Assembly (NCBI GenBank): GCA_963630555.1
Contig: CAVGND010000001.1
Location: 62,001-126,000 of the forward strand
Direction: 5' to 3'
DNA: 64,000 nucleotides
From: CAVALG01 sp963630555
GTDB lineage: Bacteria > Bacillota > Clostridia > Oscillospirales > Acutalibacteraceae
Below are positions 48,403 through 56,421 of this stretch, piece by piece. A model generated the notes under the pieces. That model saw only the letters and a program-made list of their open reading frames with translations. It ran no database searches and was not told the DNA's origin. Both the position numbers and the translations under genes were made by a program. Within the stretch, counting starts at the first letter, position 1, and every line of letters starts with the position of its first letter.

Positions 48403-49446
48403 TTGGCAGTTGAAAATGAAAGTTCCTACCGAAAAGAAGTTTCAATCAAATGTGCGGACGTTTTAAAATCCAACCTATATGAAATGCCCGATTTTGTTAC
48501 AAAGTATTTTAATTATTTAAATGCTTTTACAACTCCGCGTACCAGAGTTTCTTATTCATATGATATACGCACATTTTTAGATTGGGTTTATGAATTCTAC
48601 CTGGATAAATCCGTACCATCGGTTAAAGATATTAAACTTGAAACGATATATAGTTTTACATCATCTGAAATTGCGGATTATTACGGGTATATAAGCGGTT
48701 TCGGCACTACTGCGGGCGTATCGCGAAAGTTGTGTGCCATCAGTTCAATGTACGAATGGTTTTGCGTAAAAAATTATATAATTGCCAACCCTTGCCTTTT
48801 GGTAAAGAAACCCAAAGCCGAACGCAGTTCAAGGGTTATCCGAATGCATGACCGTGAAGTTGCCGATTTTTTAAATGCAATTAAGAACGGTGATGAGCGG
48901 ATACCGAAAGCCAGCCGCAAATATTTAGAAAAGACCCGAACGCGCGATTATGCGATAGCAATGCTGCTGTTGGGCACCGGAATCCGCGTATCCGAATGCG
49001 TCGGAATAGATTTTAATCACTATCATCAAAAGGACGGTGAGCATTCCTTTTTGGACGTTTTCCGCAAAGGCAAGGTTTCTGCACAATTGGGTTTAAGCAG
49101 CGAAGTTAAAGAGGCGTTTGAAACATATCTGGAACAGCGAAGACATATTAAGCCAAGTAATGAGGCGGATAAAGACGCTGTTTTTCTATCACTTAAAGGC
49201 AACCGAATGAGCATACACGCAGTCGAAGCTATGATAACCAAATATGCAAAAATTGTCGGTTGTGAATATCATATAACGCCGCATAAACTTCGAAAAACAT
49301 ACGGCACAAAACTATATGAATTAACAGGTAATATTAACATTGTAGCAGACAAATTAGGTCATCGAGATGTTAATACAACCCGTAACCATTATATAGCGGA
49401 CGATACTAAGGGCATTGACGATGATATTTTAACCTGGACAAAATAG
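48403..49446 (+). CDS. Orphan XerC/XerD-like tyrosine recombinase
   Basis: A 347-residue tyrosine recombinase has an N-terminal SAM-like core-binding domain (about 30-135) and a catalytic domain with Arg195 (GTGIRVSECVG), Lys near 222-224 (FRKGKV), His294 and Arg297 (PHKLRKTYG), His320 (LGHRDVNTT) and Tyr330 (NHYIADD). It starts at TTG 48403 with GGAG 8 nt upstream. The layout is Xer-like rather than phage-like: no arm-binding domain. No attachment repeats, excisionase or cargo surround it, so it may be a chromosomal Xer-type resolvase or inversion enzyme. It differs from the tRNA-element integrase at 23851. Confidence 0.9.
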   Translation: MAVENESSYRKEVSIKCADVLKSNLYEMPDFVTKYFNYLNAFTTPRTRVSYSYDIRTFLDWVYEFYLDKSVPSVKDIKLETIYSFTSSEIADYYGYISGFGTTAGVSRKLCAISSMYEWFCVKNYIIANPCLLVKKPKAERSSRVIRMHDREVADFLNAIKNGDERIPKASRKYLEKTRTRDYAIAMLLLGTGIRVSECVGIDFNHYHQKDGEHSFLDVFRKGKVSAQLGLSSEVKEAFETYLEQRRHIKPSNEADKDAVFLSLKGNRMSIHAVEAMITKYAKIVGCEYHITPHKLRKTYGTKLYELTGNINIVADKLGHRDVNTTRNHYIADDTKGIDDDILTWTK

Positions 49447-49488
49447 TCCCTCTCCCCTGCTTGAAATTAATCTTTTAAGGAAGTTAAT

Positions 49489-50028
49489 ATGTTGCACGCA
49501 ATTAAGCATTTCAAAACAATAACAGCCCATAGGCATATGGTTATAAAGCACTGTATTAAAGCTGGAATATACCGAAGAGGACTGTTACATGATCTTTCTA
49601 AATACACTCCCTCGGAATTTATTCCGGGCGCAAAAAATTATCAGGGAAATCGAAGTCCTAATGAATGCGAGCGTGAAAAATTCGGATATTCAAAAGCTTG
49701 GCTGCACCACAAAGGCAGAAACAGGCATCATTTTGAATATTGGACGGATTATTCACCCGTAACAAAAAGGATAATTCCAATAAAAATGCCTCTTGTATAT
49801 GTTGCGGAAATGTTTTGTGACAGAGTAGCAGCAAGCAAAATTTATATGAAAGAAAAGTATAATGACGGTGCAGCACTTGAATACTTTTTGCGTTCAAAGT
49901 CCACAAGATTCATCCACCCCGAAACTTCTGATTTTTTAGAAAAATTACTTCTTATGCTAAAAGATAAGGGTGAAAACGACACTTTTGCATATTTAAAAAA
50001 TTATCTTAAAACTCATACAGACTACTGA
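49489..50028 (+). CDS. DUF5662-family protein (HD-like metal site)
   Basis: A 179-residue soluble protein resembling DUF5662. Its N-terminal half is rich in His/Asp: HRHMVIKHCIKAGIYRRGLL, followed by HDLSKYTPSEF and then SKAWLHHKGRNRHHFEYWTD. The spacing of His, His-Asp and His-His resembles an HD-type metal-dependent phosphohydrolase site, but this is my reading and no activity is known. AAGGAAG precedes ATG 49489. It lies 43 nt after the recombinase gene on the same strand and shares its terminator, so the two may be co-transcribed. Confidence 0.75.
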   Translation: MLHAIKHFKTITAHRHMVIKHCIKAGIYRRGLLHDLSKYTPSEFIPGAKNYQGNRSPNECEREKFGYSKAWLHHKGRNRHHFEYWTDYSPVTKRIIPIKMPLVYVAEMFCDRVAASKIYMKEKYNDGAALEYFLRSKSTRFIHPETSDFLEKLLLMLKDKGENDTFAYLKNYLKTHTDY

Positions 50029-50045
50029 CAGACTACTGAGATCAA

Positions 50046-50081
50046 AGCAGCCGCGGACACTACCGCGGCTGCTGAGTTTTT
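50046..50081 (+). terminator. Terminator after the DUF5662 gene
   Basis: AGCAGCCGCGG and CCGCGGCTGCT form a perfect 11-bp GC-rich stem with a 6-nt loop, followed by GAGTTTTT. It lies between convergent genes. Confidence 0.9.
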
Positions 50082-50115
50082 CATATATTTAAAAATAAAC
50101 TTCCAAATCATATCA

Positions 50116-51000
50116 TCATATCAGATCGCGGTTTTCACCGAAAAAAAACAGGGCGACTGTGCCGGGACCTACATGGCTCCCTGTAACCGGTTCATACAAG
50201 ACGGTCATCAATTCACCGATAAATCCCTTTTCTTTTAACTTTACAGCAAGATATTTGGCAGCATCCGGATTATCTGCGTGTGCTATGCCGACCATTTCAT
50301 TTTTGTCTGTAACAAGCCTATTATAATCTTCTGCCAGCATATCAAGGGCGCGTTTCATTCCCCTCGCCTTGCCACGCGAAATTATTTTCCCTTCCCTGTC
50401 CCCTTTAAGCAGCGGCTTAATACCCAGCACGCCGCCTATAAACGCGGCGGTGCCGGAAATGCGCCCTCCGCGCCGTAGATACTCTATACTGTCAACAGTA
50501 AAGCATTGACACATTTTATCCCTCAAATTTAAAACCTCAAGCGCTGCCGTATCGAGGTCGGCACCGCTCTTTATCAATTGCGCTGCTTTTAAAACTATTA
50601 GCCCCTCGCCGAGCGAAGCGGAAAGAGAGTCGATAACCGTTATTTTTCTTTGGGGGTATTCTTCCTTCAACTCTCGTGCAGCAACAACAGCCGTACTTGC
50701 GGTACCGCTGATTCCGCCTGACATTCCGATATATAAAATATCATCACCGGCTGCAAGCACCGGTTCAAAATGTTCAATAAAACTTCCGAGATTGATAGAG
50801 GAAGTTTTTACATTCGCACCATCGCGCAATAGGTTATAAAAAGAGCTGCCGTGCAGCATGGTATTCGTCGGATCGCTCTCTACACCGTTAACCATTAATG
50901 TAAACGGCAGAACATTGATGCTATATTGACTTATAACGCCATCCGATAAATTTGAGGATGTATCTGTAAAAATTTTAATCAATTTGATCGCTTCTTTCAT
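50116..51000 (-). CDS. DegV-family fatty acid-binding protein
   Basis: DegV/FakB proteins present fatty acids to the kinase FakA for uptake into phospholipid. This 294-residue protein has the N-terminal IKIFTDTSSNLSDGVI, the mid block GMSGGISGTASTAVVA and the family signature TVDSIEYLRRGGRISGTAAF, ending with HVGPGTVALFF. ATG 51000 is used although its ribosome binding site is weak; a TTG about 24 nt downstream (start of IKIFTD) is an alternative. No fakA lies nearby. Monocistronic. Confidence 0.9.
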   Translation of the reverse strand: MKEAIKLIKIFTDTSSNLSDGVISQYSINVLPFTLMVNGVESDPTNTMLHGSSFYNLLRDGANVKTSSINLGSFIEHFEPVLAAGDDILYIGMSGGISGTASTAVVAARELKEEYPQRKITVIDSLSASLGEGLIVLKAAQLIKSGADLDTAALEVLNLRDKMCQCFTVDSIEYLRRGGRISGTAAFIGGVLGIKPLLKGDREGKIISRGKARGMKRALDMLAEDYNRLVTDKNEMVGIAHADNPDAAKYLAVKLKEKGFIGELMTVLYEPVTGSHVGPGTVALFFFGENRDLI

Positions 51001-51166
51001 TTGATAATCTGATAATCACATTAAAATGTTAGCACAAAGTGTCTTTTTTAACAACCTACAAAACACTTCCACGGATAAACGGGAAATAACTACCAAGTAG
51101 AGTGAATCTGATAATATCTACCGGTGGTAGAATACGCAACCAAAGCCTGATTTCTGCAATATAAAA

Positions 51167-51218
51167 CAAACTTTCCGTTTTATGCGGTTATGGCATAACA
51201 GCGGAAAGTTTGTTTTTT
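51167..51218. terminator. Terminator of clpB (usable on both strands)
   Basis: CAAACTTTCCG and CGGAAAGTTTG form an 11-bp stem, with an inner TTATGC/GCATAA stem, and T-runs on both sides. It lies 17 nt beyond the clpB stop codon. Confidence 0.85.
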
Positions 51219-51234
51219 GTGTCAGTTCAATAGA

Positions 51235-53817
51235 TTATTTTACATCAAGATTATCACCATTCACAACTATGTTCACAGTGCTGTCGGGCAGAATATTACC
51301 CTCGAGAATTCTGCGTGCTACCAGGGTTTCAACGCTTGACTGCAAATATCTCTTCAGCGGTCTTGCACCGAACTGCGGATCATAGGCTGCATTTATAACA
51401 AAATCTTTTGCCTCCTCACTCATTTCAACGACTATACGCTTATCGGAAAGCCGTTCATTCATTTCCGAAATAAGCAGCATAATTATCGATTTAATGTTTT
51501 CTTTTGTAAGCGGTTTATAGAAAACTATATCGTCAATTCTGTTTAAAAATTCGGGTCTGAATGTGCGTTTAAGCAATGTGTCGACATTTTCACGGGCGGT
51601 TTCGGAAATATTACCGTCATCTCCGATGCCGTCAATTATATAATCGGCACCTATGTTGGATGTCATTATAATTATTGAGTTTTTAAAGTTGACTGTTCTG
51701 CCCTGTGAATCGGTAATTCTGCCGTCATCAAGAACCTGCAAAAGCAGATTGAATACATCAGGGTGTGCTTTTTCGATTTCGTCAAAAAGTATAACCGAAT
51801 AAGGTTTGCGGCGTACCGCTTCGGTCAACTGGCCGCCTTGGTCATAGCCCACATATCCGGGAGGTGCACCTATCAGTCTTGATACACTGAATTTTTCCAT
51901 ATATTCGCTCATATCTATACGAACAATATTTTTTTCATCGTCAAACAATGCCTCTGCCAATGTTTTTGCAAGTTCGGTCTTGCCGACGCCGGTAGGGCCT
52001 AAGAACAGAAATGAACCAATGGGTCTGTTTGGATCTTTAATACCGGCACGTGACCTTAAAATAGAGTCACATACCTTTTGCACAGCCTCATCCTGACCAA
52101 CCACTCTTTTATGCAATGTTTGACTTAAATTAAGAATTTTATCCCTTTCGCCGGCGGCAAGTTTAGATACGGGTATACCCGTCCAGCGCGACACGATTTT
52201 TCTTATTTCTTCGTCGTCAACCCAATCGCGCAACAGTGTTTTATCACCGGTTTCGTTGACTTTTTCAGCCTCGGTAAGTGATTTTTGTAAATTAGGCAAA
52301 ACACCGAATTTCAGTTCGGCAGCTTTAGTTAAATCGTATTCATTTTGCGCTTTTTCTATTTCGGCATTTGTCTTTTCGATATTTGCACGCAGTTCCTTTA
52401 CCTTGTCAATGTTCTTCTTTTCGGTTTCCCATGCGGATTTCATAGTATCAAATTTTTCGTGCAAATCTGCCAGTTCCGCCTTAATTTCATCAAGGTGGTG
52501 CAAAGATAATTGATCTTTTTCTTTTTTCAGTGCTTCTTCTTCAATTTCAAGTTGTATAATTTTTCTTGAAATTTCATCAAGTTCCGTCGGCATTGAATTC
52601 ATTTCGGTTTTTATAAGTGCGCACGCTTCGTCAACAAGATCTATTGCCTTATCGGGCAAAAATCTGTCTGTAATATATCTGTCAGACAGTGTGGCGGCGG
52701 CTATGAGCGCACTGTCGTGTATTTTTACACCGTGATAGACTTCATACCTTTGTTTAAGTCCTCTTAAAATTGAAATGGTATCTTCAACCGTCGGTTCGTC
52801 AACCAAAACCGGCTGGAACCTCCGTTCAAGTGCTGCGTCCTTTTCGATATATTTACGGTACTCATCAAGTGTGGTAGCACCGATACAGTGCAGCGCACCG
52901 CGTGCAAGTAATGGCTTTAAAAGATTGCCGGCATCCATGGCACCGTCGGTCTTACCTGCACCGACTATAGTATGCAATTCGTCAATGAACAGTATGATTT
53001 TGCCGTCGGATTTCTGAACCTCGTCAAGTACCGCTTTAAGGCGTTCTTCAAATTCGCCCCTGAATTTTGCGCCTGCAACAAGCAGTCCCATATCAAGAGA
53101 AAAAATTGAACGGTCGCGAAGATTTTGCGGCACATCTCCGCGTACAATACGCAGTGCAAGCCCTTCGGCAATTGCGGTTTTACCGACACCGGGTTCACCT
53201 ATCAGACAGGGATTGTTCTTTGTTTTTCTTGACAAAATACGGATAACATTTCTTATTTCATCGTCACGACCGATAACCGGATCAAGTTTCTGATTTCTTG
53301 CAAGTTCCACAAGATCTTGCCCGTATTTTTTAAGCACATCATACGTGGTTTCAGGGTTATCGGTAGTTACTCTGCGATTTCCGCGTATCTCTTTTAAGAC
53401 GTTTAATATTGATTTACTGTTAATCGAATATTTATTTAACAGCGGCTTGATGTCAGTTGCGGGATTTTCAACAATACCTAAAAGAATATGTTCAAGCGAA
53501 ACATACTCATCCCCCATCTTCTCCGCCTGATTTTCGGCGTAATTTAACGCCGCGTCAAGTTCGGCAGACATATACAGTTCGCCGTTGCCGCCGGAAACCT
53601 TCGGTAATTTGGATATCAGATTTTCGACATCGGTTTTAAATGCATTAACATCAACGCCGATTTTTGAAAGTATTTGCGGAATCAAACCTTCATCAATCTC
53701 AAGTTGTGCTTTAAGTAAATGGGATTGTTCGAGTTTCTGATTGCCGTATTCCTTAGCCGACGTTTGTGCGCTTTCCAAGGCTTTTAAACTGTTTTGTGTT
53801 AATTTTTGAATGTTCAT
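51235..53817 (-). CDS. clpB: ATP-dependent disaggregase ClpB
   Basis: This 860-residue Hsp100 chaperone threads aggregated proteins with DnaK. It has an N-terminal Clp_N repeat domain, NBD1 with Walker A GEPGVGKTAIAEG and pore loop KFRGEFEER, the long middle coiled coil (about 410-520) that identifies ClpB rather than ClpC/ClpA, NBD2 with Walker A GPTGVGKTELAKT and pore loop GAPPGYVGYDQGG, and the D2-small domain. AGGAGG precedes ATG 53817. It is the second gene after a ribbon-helix-helix gene (29-nt gap). No CIRCE or CtsR operator was recognised. Confidence 0.96.
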   Translation of the reverse strand: MNIQKLTQNSLKALESAQTSAKEYGNQKLEQSHLLKAQLEIDEGLIPQILSKIGVDVNAFKTDVENLISKLPKVSGGNGELYMSAELDAALNYAENQAEKMGDEYVSLEHILLGIVENPATDIKPLLNKYSINSKSILNVLKEIRGNRRVTTDNPETTYDVLKKYGQDLVELARNQKLDPVIGRDDEIRNVIRILSRKTKNNPCLIGEPGVGKTAIAEGLALRIVRGDVPQNLRDRSIFSLDMGLLVAGAKFRGEFEERLKAVLDEVQKSDGKIILFIDELHTIVGAGKTDGAMDAGNLLKPLLARGALHCIGATTLDEYRKYIEKDAALERRFQPVLVDEPTVEDTISILRGLKQRYEVYHGVKIHDSALIAAATLSDRYITDRFLPDKAIDLVDEACALIKTEMNSMPTELDEISRKIIQLEIEEEALKKEKDQLSLHHLDEIKAELADLHEKFDTMKSAWETEKKNIDKVKELRANIEKTNAEIEKAQNEYDLTKAAELKFGVLPNLQKSLTEAEKVNETGDKTLLRDWVDDEEIRKIVSRWTGIPVSKLAAGERDKILNLSQTLHKRVVGQDEAVQKVCDSILRSRAGIKDPNRPIGSFLFLGPTGVGKTELAKTLAEALFDDEKNIVRIDMSEYMEKFSVSRLIGAPPGYVGYDQGGQLTEAVRRKPYSVILFDEIEKAHPDVFNLLLQVLDDGRITDSQGRTVNFKNSIIIMTSNIGADYIIDGIGDDGNISETARENVDTLLKRTFRPEFLNRIDDIVFYKPLTKENIKSIIMLLISEMNERLSDKRIVVEMSEEAKDFVINAAYDPQFGARPLKRYLQSSVETLVARRILEGNILPDSTVNIVVNGDNLDVK

Positions 53818-53846
53818 ATATAGTCCTCCTCACTTCAGAAATTTTA

Positions 53847-54488
53847 CTAAATTGTTATGCTGCCTTTCACTATGCAATTATTATAGATAAGTGCAACACT
53901 GTTAGATGCAAAAGAATTATCGCTGCAATTCAAATATGCTTTTATTGCCGTATCAAATGCATTAATATATTTACTTATCATCTTACTGTAGTGTTCACCC
54001 GAAAATCCCTTCCCGAGCATTAGTTTTCTATAGTATTTTCCCTCTTCGATTTTGCTGTCTACATCCCCTAAATGCTTGTTTTCAAGTAATGTCCAGACCT
54101 GCAAAAAATCATATATTCTTGAAAGAAGCGTGATATTTTGCGTACGGATAACAACCTTTAATTCTCCGAAATTACCGTTTTCGGGCATTCTGTAAAGACC
54201 GACGCTGTATTTAAGTGTAGGATTGTACTTAAAGGTTAACGCCGTCTGCATTGAAATTGTTTTTGATGATTGCGGCGCCTGAATTTTAAAGCCATCAAAG
54301 CCCAATACTGTCTTATATATATCGTCAATCATATCACAGATTACTTTTTCAGGCGTTGTTATTGAAACATATTCAGCCAATATCCTGTCAATTGTATTTG
54401 AACGATTGGAACCGTTTAAATATGCGATTTTATCAATTTCGCGCACTACATCTTCGGACAACACTACCGAATATACGCATCTGCCCAT
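53847..54488 (-). CDS. Ribbon-helix-helix protein of unknown function upstream of clpB
   Basis: A 213-residue protein has an N-terminal ribbon-helix-helix (CopG/Arc-like) DNA-binding unit: CVYSVVLSEDVVREIDKIAY, then NGSNRSNTIDRILAEYV, about residues 4-45. A larger domain of about 150 residues that I do not recognise follows (QTALTFKYNPTLKYSVGLYR, ELKVVIRTQNITLLSRIYDF). ATG 54488 is chosen on the strong AGGAGG upstream. It shares a consensus promoter with clpB, which makes it a candidate autoregulator of this chaperone operon. Other possibilities include a DNA-bound sensor unrelated to stress. Confidence 0.78.
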   Translation of the reverse strand: MGRCVYSVVLSEDVVREIDKIAYLNGSNRSNTIDRILAEYVSITTPEKVICDMIDDIYKTVLGFDGFKIQAPQSSKTISMQTALTFKYNPTLKYSVGLYRMPENGNFGELKVVIRTQNITLLSRIYDFLQVWTLLENKHLGDVDSKIEEGKYYRKLMLGKGFSGEHYSKMISKYINAFDTAIKAYLNCSDNSFASNSVALIYNNCIVKGSITI

Positions 54489-54512
54489 CAGTATGCACCT
54501 CCTATATTTAAT

Positions 54513-54540
54513 ATTATACCACATTTATATATTTTGTCAA
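54513..54540 (-). promoter_or_regulatory. Promoter of the RHH-clpB operon
   Basis: On the minus strand TTGACA (54540-54535) and TATAAT (54518-54513) are spaced 16 bp, about 25 nt before ATG 54488. TATATAAAT occurs just upstream and again just downstream of the -35, a possible pair of RHH half-sites. Confidence 0.7.
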
Positions 54541-54678
54541 TAGATTTATATAAATTGTTTAACAAATTCCTGTTAAATTTAAAAACATAGTTGAACCCGG
54601 ATAAGGACAAAACTTTGAAATTCAATTTTTGCGGGCGAGAGAATTTTGAAGTGAAAATCTTTATTTGGAGGAACGAAT

Positions 54679-54777
54679 ATAACGGAGATCGCTGCGACCG
54701 TTGGATTTAACGGAAGCAGTTATTACGCGGAAGTTTTTCGCAAATGGTGCGTAAAAAGCCCTACCGAATACCGGTAA
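54679..54777 (+). pseudogene. AraC-family regulator, C-terminal HTH remnant
   Basis: The frame encodes ITEIAATVGFNGSSYYAEVF followed by RKWCVKSPTEYR and a stop at 54775. This is the second helix-turn-helix of AraC regulators (usual form ITEIA-x-x-VGF-x-x-x-SYF ... SP-x-x-YR). No upstream part of the gene remains. It is a short dead fragment within a 555-bp stretch with no intact gene. Confidence 0.7.
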
Positions 54778-54820
54778 TGTTGCCGGCTTTTCCGACAGGC
54801 TAAAGATCGTAATCTGTCAG

Positions 54821-54969
54821 GTACTGGGAATTAAAAACAAACTGCTCGGAGGAGAAGGTTTGTTTAACACCGTACGACCGGTTCGGGTAAGGTTTGGCTT
54901 CAGACCACCATGCCTATCAGCGGCGTCGCCTCGGCGATTTTGCCCTACATTCCCACCGGCAACAACTGA
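54821..54969 (+). pseudogene. AIM24/TIGR00266-family remnant, frameshifted
   Basis: One frame reads VLGIKNKLLGGEGLFNTV; after a frameshift near 54880 the next frame gives TGSGKVWLQTTMPISGVASA, then PYIPTGN and a stop at 54967. This is the C-terminal core of TIGR00266/AIM24-like proteins (usual pattern GGEGLF, T-x-G-x-G-x-VWLQT-x-P). Together with the AraC fragment next to it, it marks a decayed region between the clpB operon and the surface-protein operon. The flanks (54541-54678 and 54970-55018) show nothing further. Confidence 0.68.
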
Positions 54970-55018
54970 CATTCTCTTAAGTAAAAACGGTACTTAATAT
55001 AAAGCAAAGCAATATACA

Positions 55019-55062
55019 AACAGAGCAGGAAAGCGAAATTTGCTTTCCTGCTCTGTTATTTA
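55019..55062. terminator. Terminator of the surface-protein operon
   Basis: AACAGAGCAGGAAAGC and GCTTTCCTGCTCTGTT form a perfect 16-bp stem with a 7-nt loop, 34 nt beyond the last stop codon of the minus-strand operon. Confidence 0.85.
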
Positions 55063-55095
55063 AACTTAAATTGATGATGCCAGAAGAACACCGTT

Positions 55096-56418
55096 TTACT
55101 GATGATACAAATATTTTTGCGGTTTTTCTTTTGCTTTTTCAAACAAAAACTCTGACACGGCAAATCCGTATTGATCGGTCAAGTTTTCACTGTAATTCTC
55201 GGGCAAATCCTTTTCGTTCATCGCAATTTTTGAATTGGGAACGGCACATTTTATTTTCAAGTCCGAATCAAAATATACCGAGGAAACATAATCCCTGCCT
55301 GTATTGACTTGTAATGATCCAAGCAGAATCTTTTCGACATAAAAGCAAAGTTTTTCTCCGCTCATATTTAGATTACACCTGACCTCGGTTATTATTCCGG
55401 GCACCCAAAGAGAAAATTGGGTTTGATATTCGTTGTCATCATACCTTTCAAAGCAACTTAGATATTTCTGATTCAAGTTTCGCTTGAGGCTGTCGCTGTA
55501 TGACATATCAAGTTTGTAAGTCTTTTTTTCACCGTAGCCGTTTTTGTCCTTATAATCGATTTCAAAGTAAAACTTCTCGACCTCATTATAATCAGCGCTG
55601 TCAAGATCAATGGGATTATCCACATTAAGGCAGAAGGTGTAATTATACATACTTTCCTCTCCTTGATGCGAAAAATACTGATTGATATCCCCGTCGGATG
55701 TAGCAATGCATTTTTTTAGAACGGCAGTGTCTATGACCGAATTATATTGATCCTTGAATTGCCCTTTATAACTTTCGCCGTCATCGACGCCGTTGGCAAT
55801 ATCGTTTATCTGTCTTTCGGTGATGTCAAAGGTCGTATGATTGCTGAAATACGGAGAGTTTTTTTCATCGACAATCGATTCCTCCATTGAGCAATAAACA
55901 GTGGCGGTTGAATCGAAGTATGCAGAAGAAACATAATCGGAATTACTGTTGATCATTTTACCGTTACAATAGATGCTTTTAACGGTAAAAGAAAGCCTCT
56001 CGCCGCCATCCATATTCAGCTTAATGAACACTTTTGTGAGTTTTCCCGGCAGAGTTACATCAAAACTTGTGCTGCAAGCAGAATTGTTCTGTCTGATAAA
56101 ATGTTCAATCCAAAAATCGGAATTCTGAATTACAGAGTTTTTTTTGGACAGGTCAAAGGTCTGTTTCTTCTCGTCTTGGTAGCCGTTCTGACCCTTATAA
56201 TAGTAATCAAAGTACAAAACGTTGATATTATCCTCATCCGCACTTGTTGCGTCGCAGGGGTTATCAATCTGTAAATTAAAGGTATAAACATATTCACAGG
56301 TGTTTTCGCCGCCTTCGGAGGTATCAGCGCTTGCCGAAAAGAAGGGGGCATGCGCCGTGACAATTGCAGCGGCGCAAATTATACAAAGAAAAAAATGAAA
56401 CGGTTTTATTCTTTTCAT
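55096..56418 (-). CDS. Secreted protein with two tandem beta-sandwich-like repeats
   Basis: A 440-residue protein with a signal peptide (about 1-31, hydrophobic core FFLCIICAAAIVTA) and no C-terminal anchor. It contains two related units at about 43-178 and 257-393. Shared elements are YTFNLQIDNP / YTFCLNVDNP, LYFDYYYKGQNGY / FYFEIDYKDKNGY, LPGKLTKVFIKLNMDG / VPGIITEVRCNLNMSG and DYVSSAYFDS / DYVSSVYFDS. The strand pattern faintly resembles PLAT/LH2 domains, but I do not assign it. The stop of the preceding 1544-residue gene is 4 nt upstream, and GAAGGGTG precedes ATG 56418. It is the last gene of the operon. Function unknown. Confidence 0.85.
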   Translation of the reverse strand: MKRIKPFHFFLCIICAAAIVTAHAPFFSASADTSEGGENTCEYVYTFNLQIDNPCDATSADEDNINVLYFDYYYKGQNGYQDEKKQTFDLSKKNSVIQNSDFWIEHFIRQNNSACSTSFDVTLPGKLTKVFIKLNMDGGERLSFTVKSIYCNGKMINSNSDYVSSAYFDSTATVYCSMEESIVDEKNSPYFSNHTTFDITERQINDIANGVDDGESYKGQFKDQYNSVIDTAVLKKCIATSDGDINQYFSHQGEESMYNYTFCLNVDNPIDLDSADYNEVEKFYFEIDYKDKNGYGEKKTYKLDMSYSDSLKRNLNQKYLSCFERYDDNEYQTQFSLWVPGIITEVRCNLNMSGEKLCFYVEKILLGSLQVNTGRDYVSSVYFDSDLKIKCAVPNSKIAMNEKDLPENYSENLTDQYGFAVSEFLFEKAKEKPQKYLYHQ

Positions 56419-56421
56419 ATT

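Noticed and set aside
48403..49446. Treating the Xer-like recombinase as evidence of a second integrated element
   Set aside because: No tRNA, direct-repeat boundaries, excisionase or cargo flank it; the neighbours are housekeeping genes.
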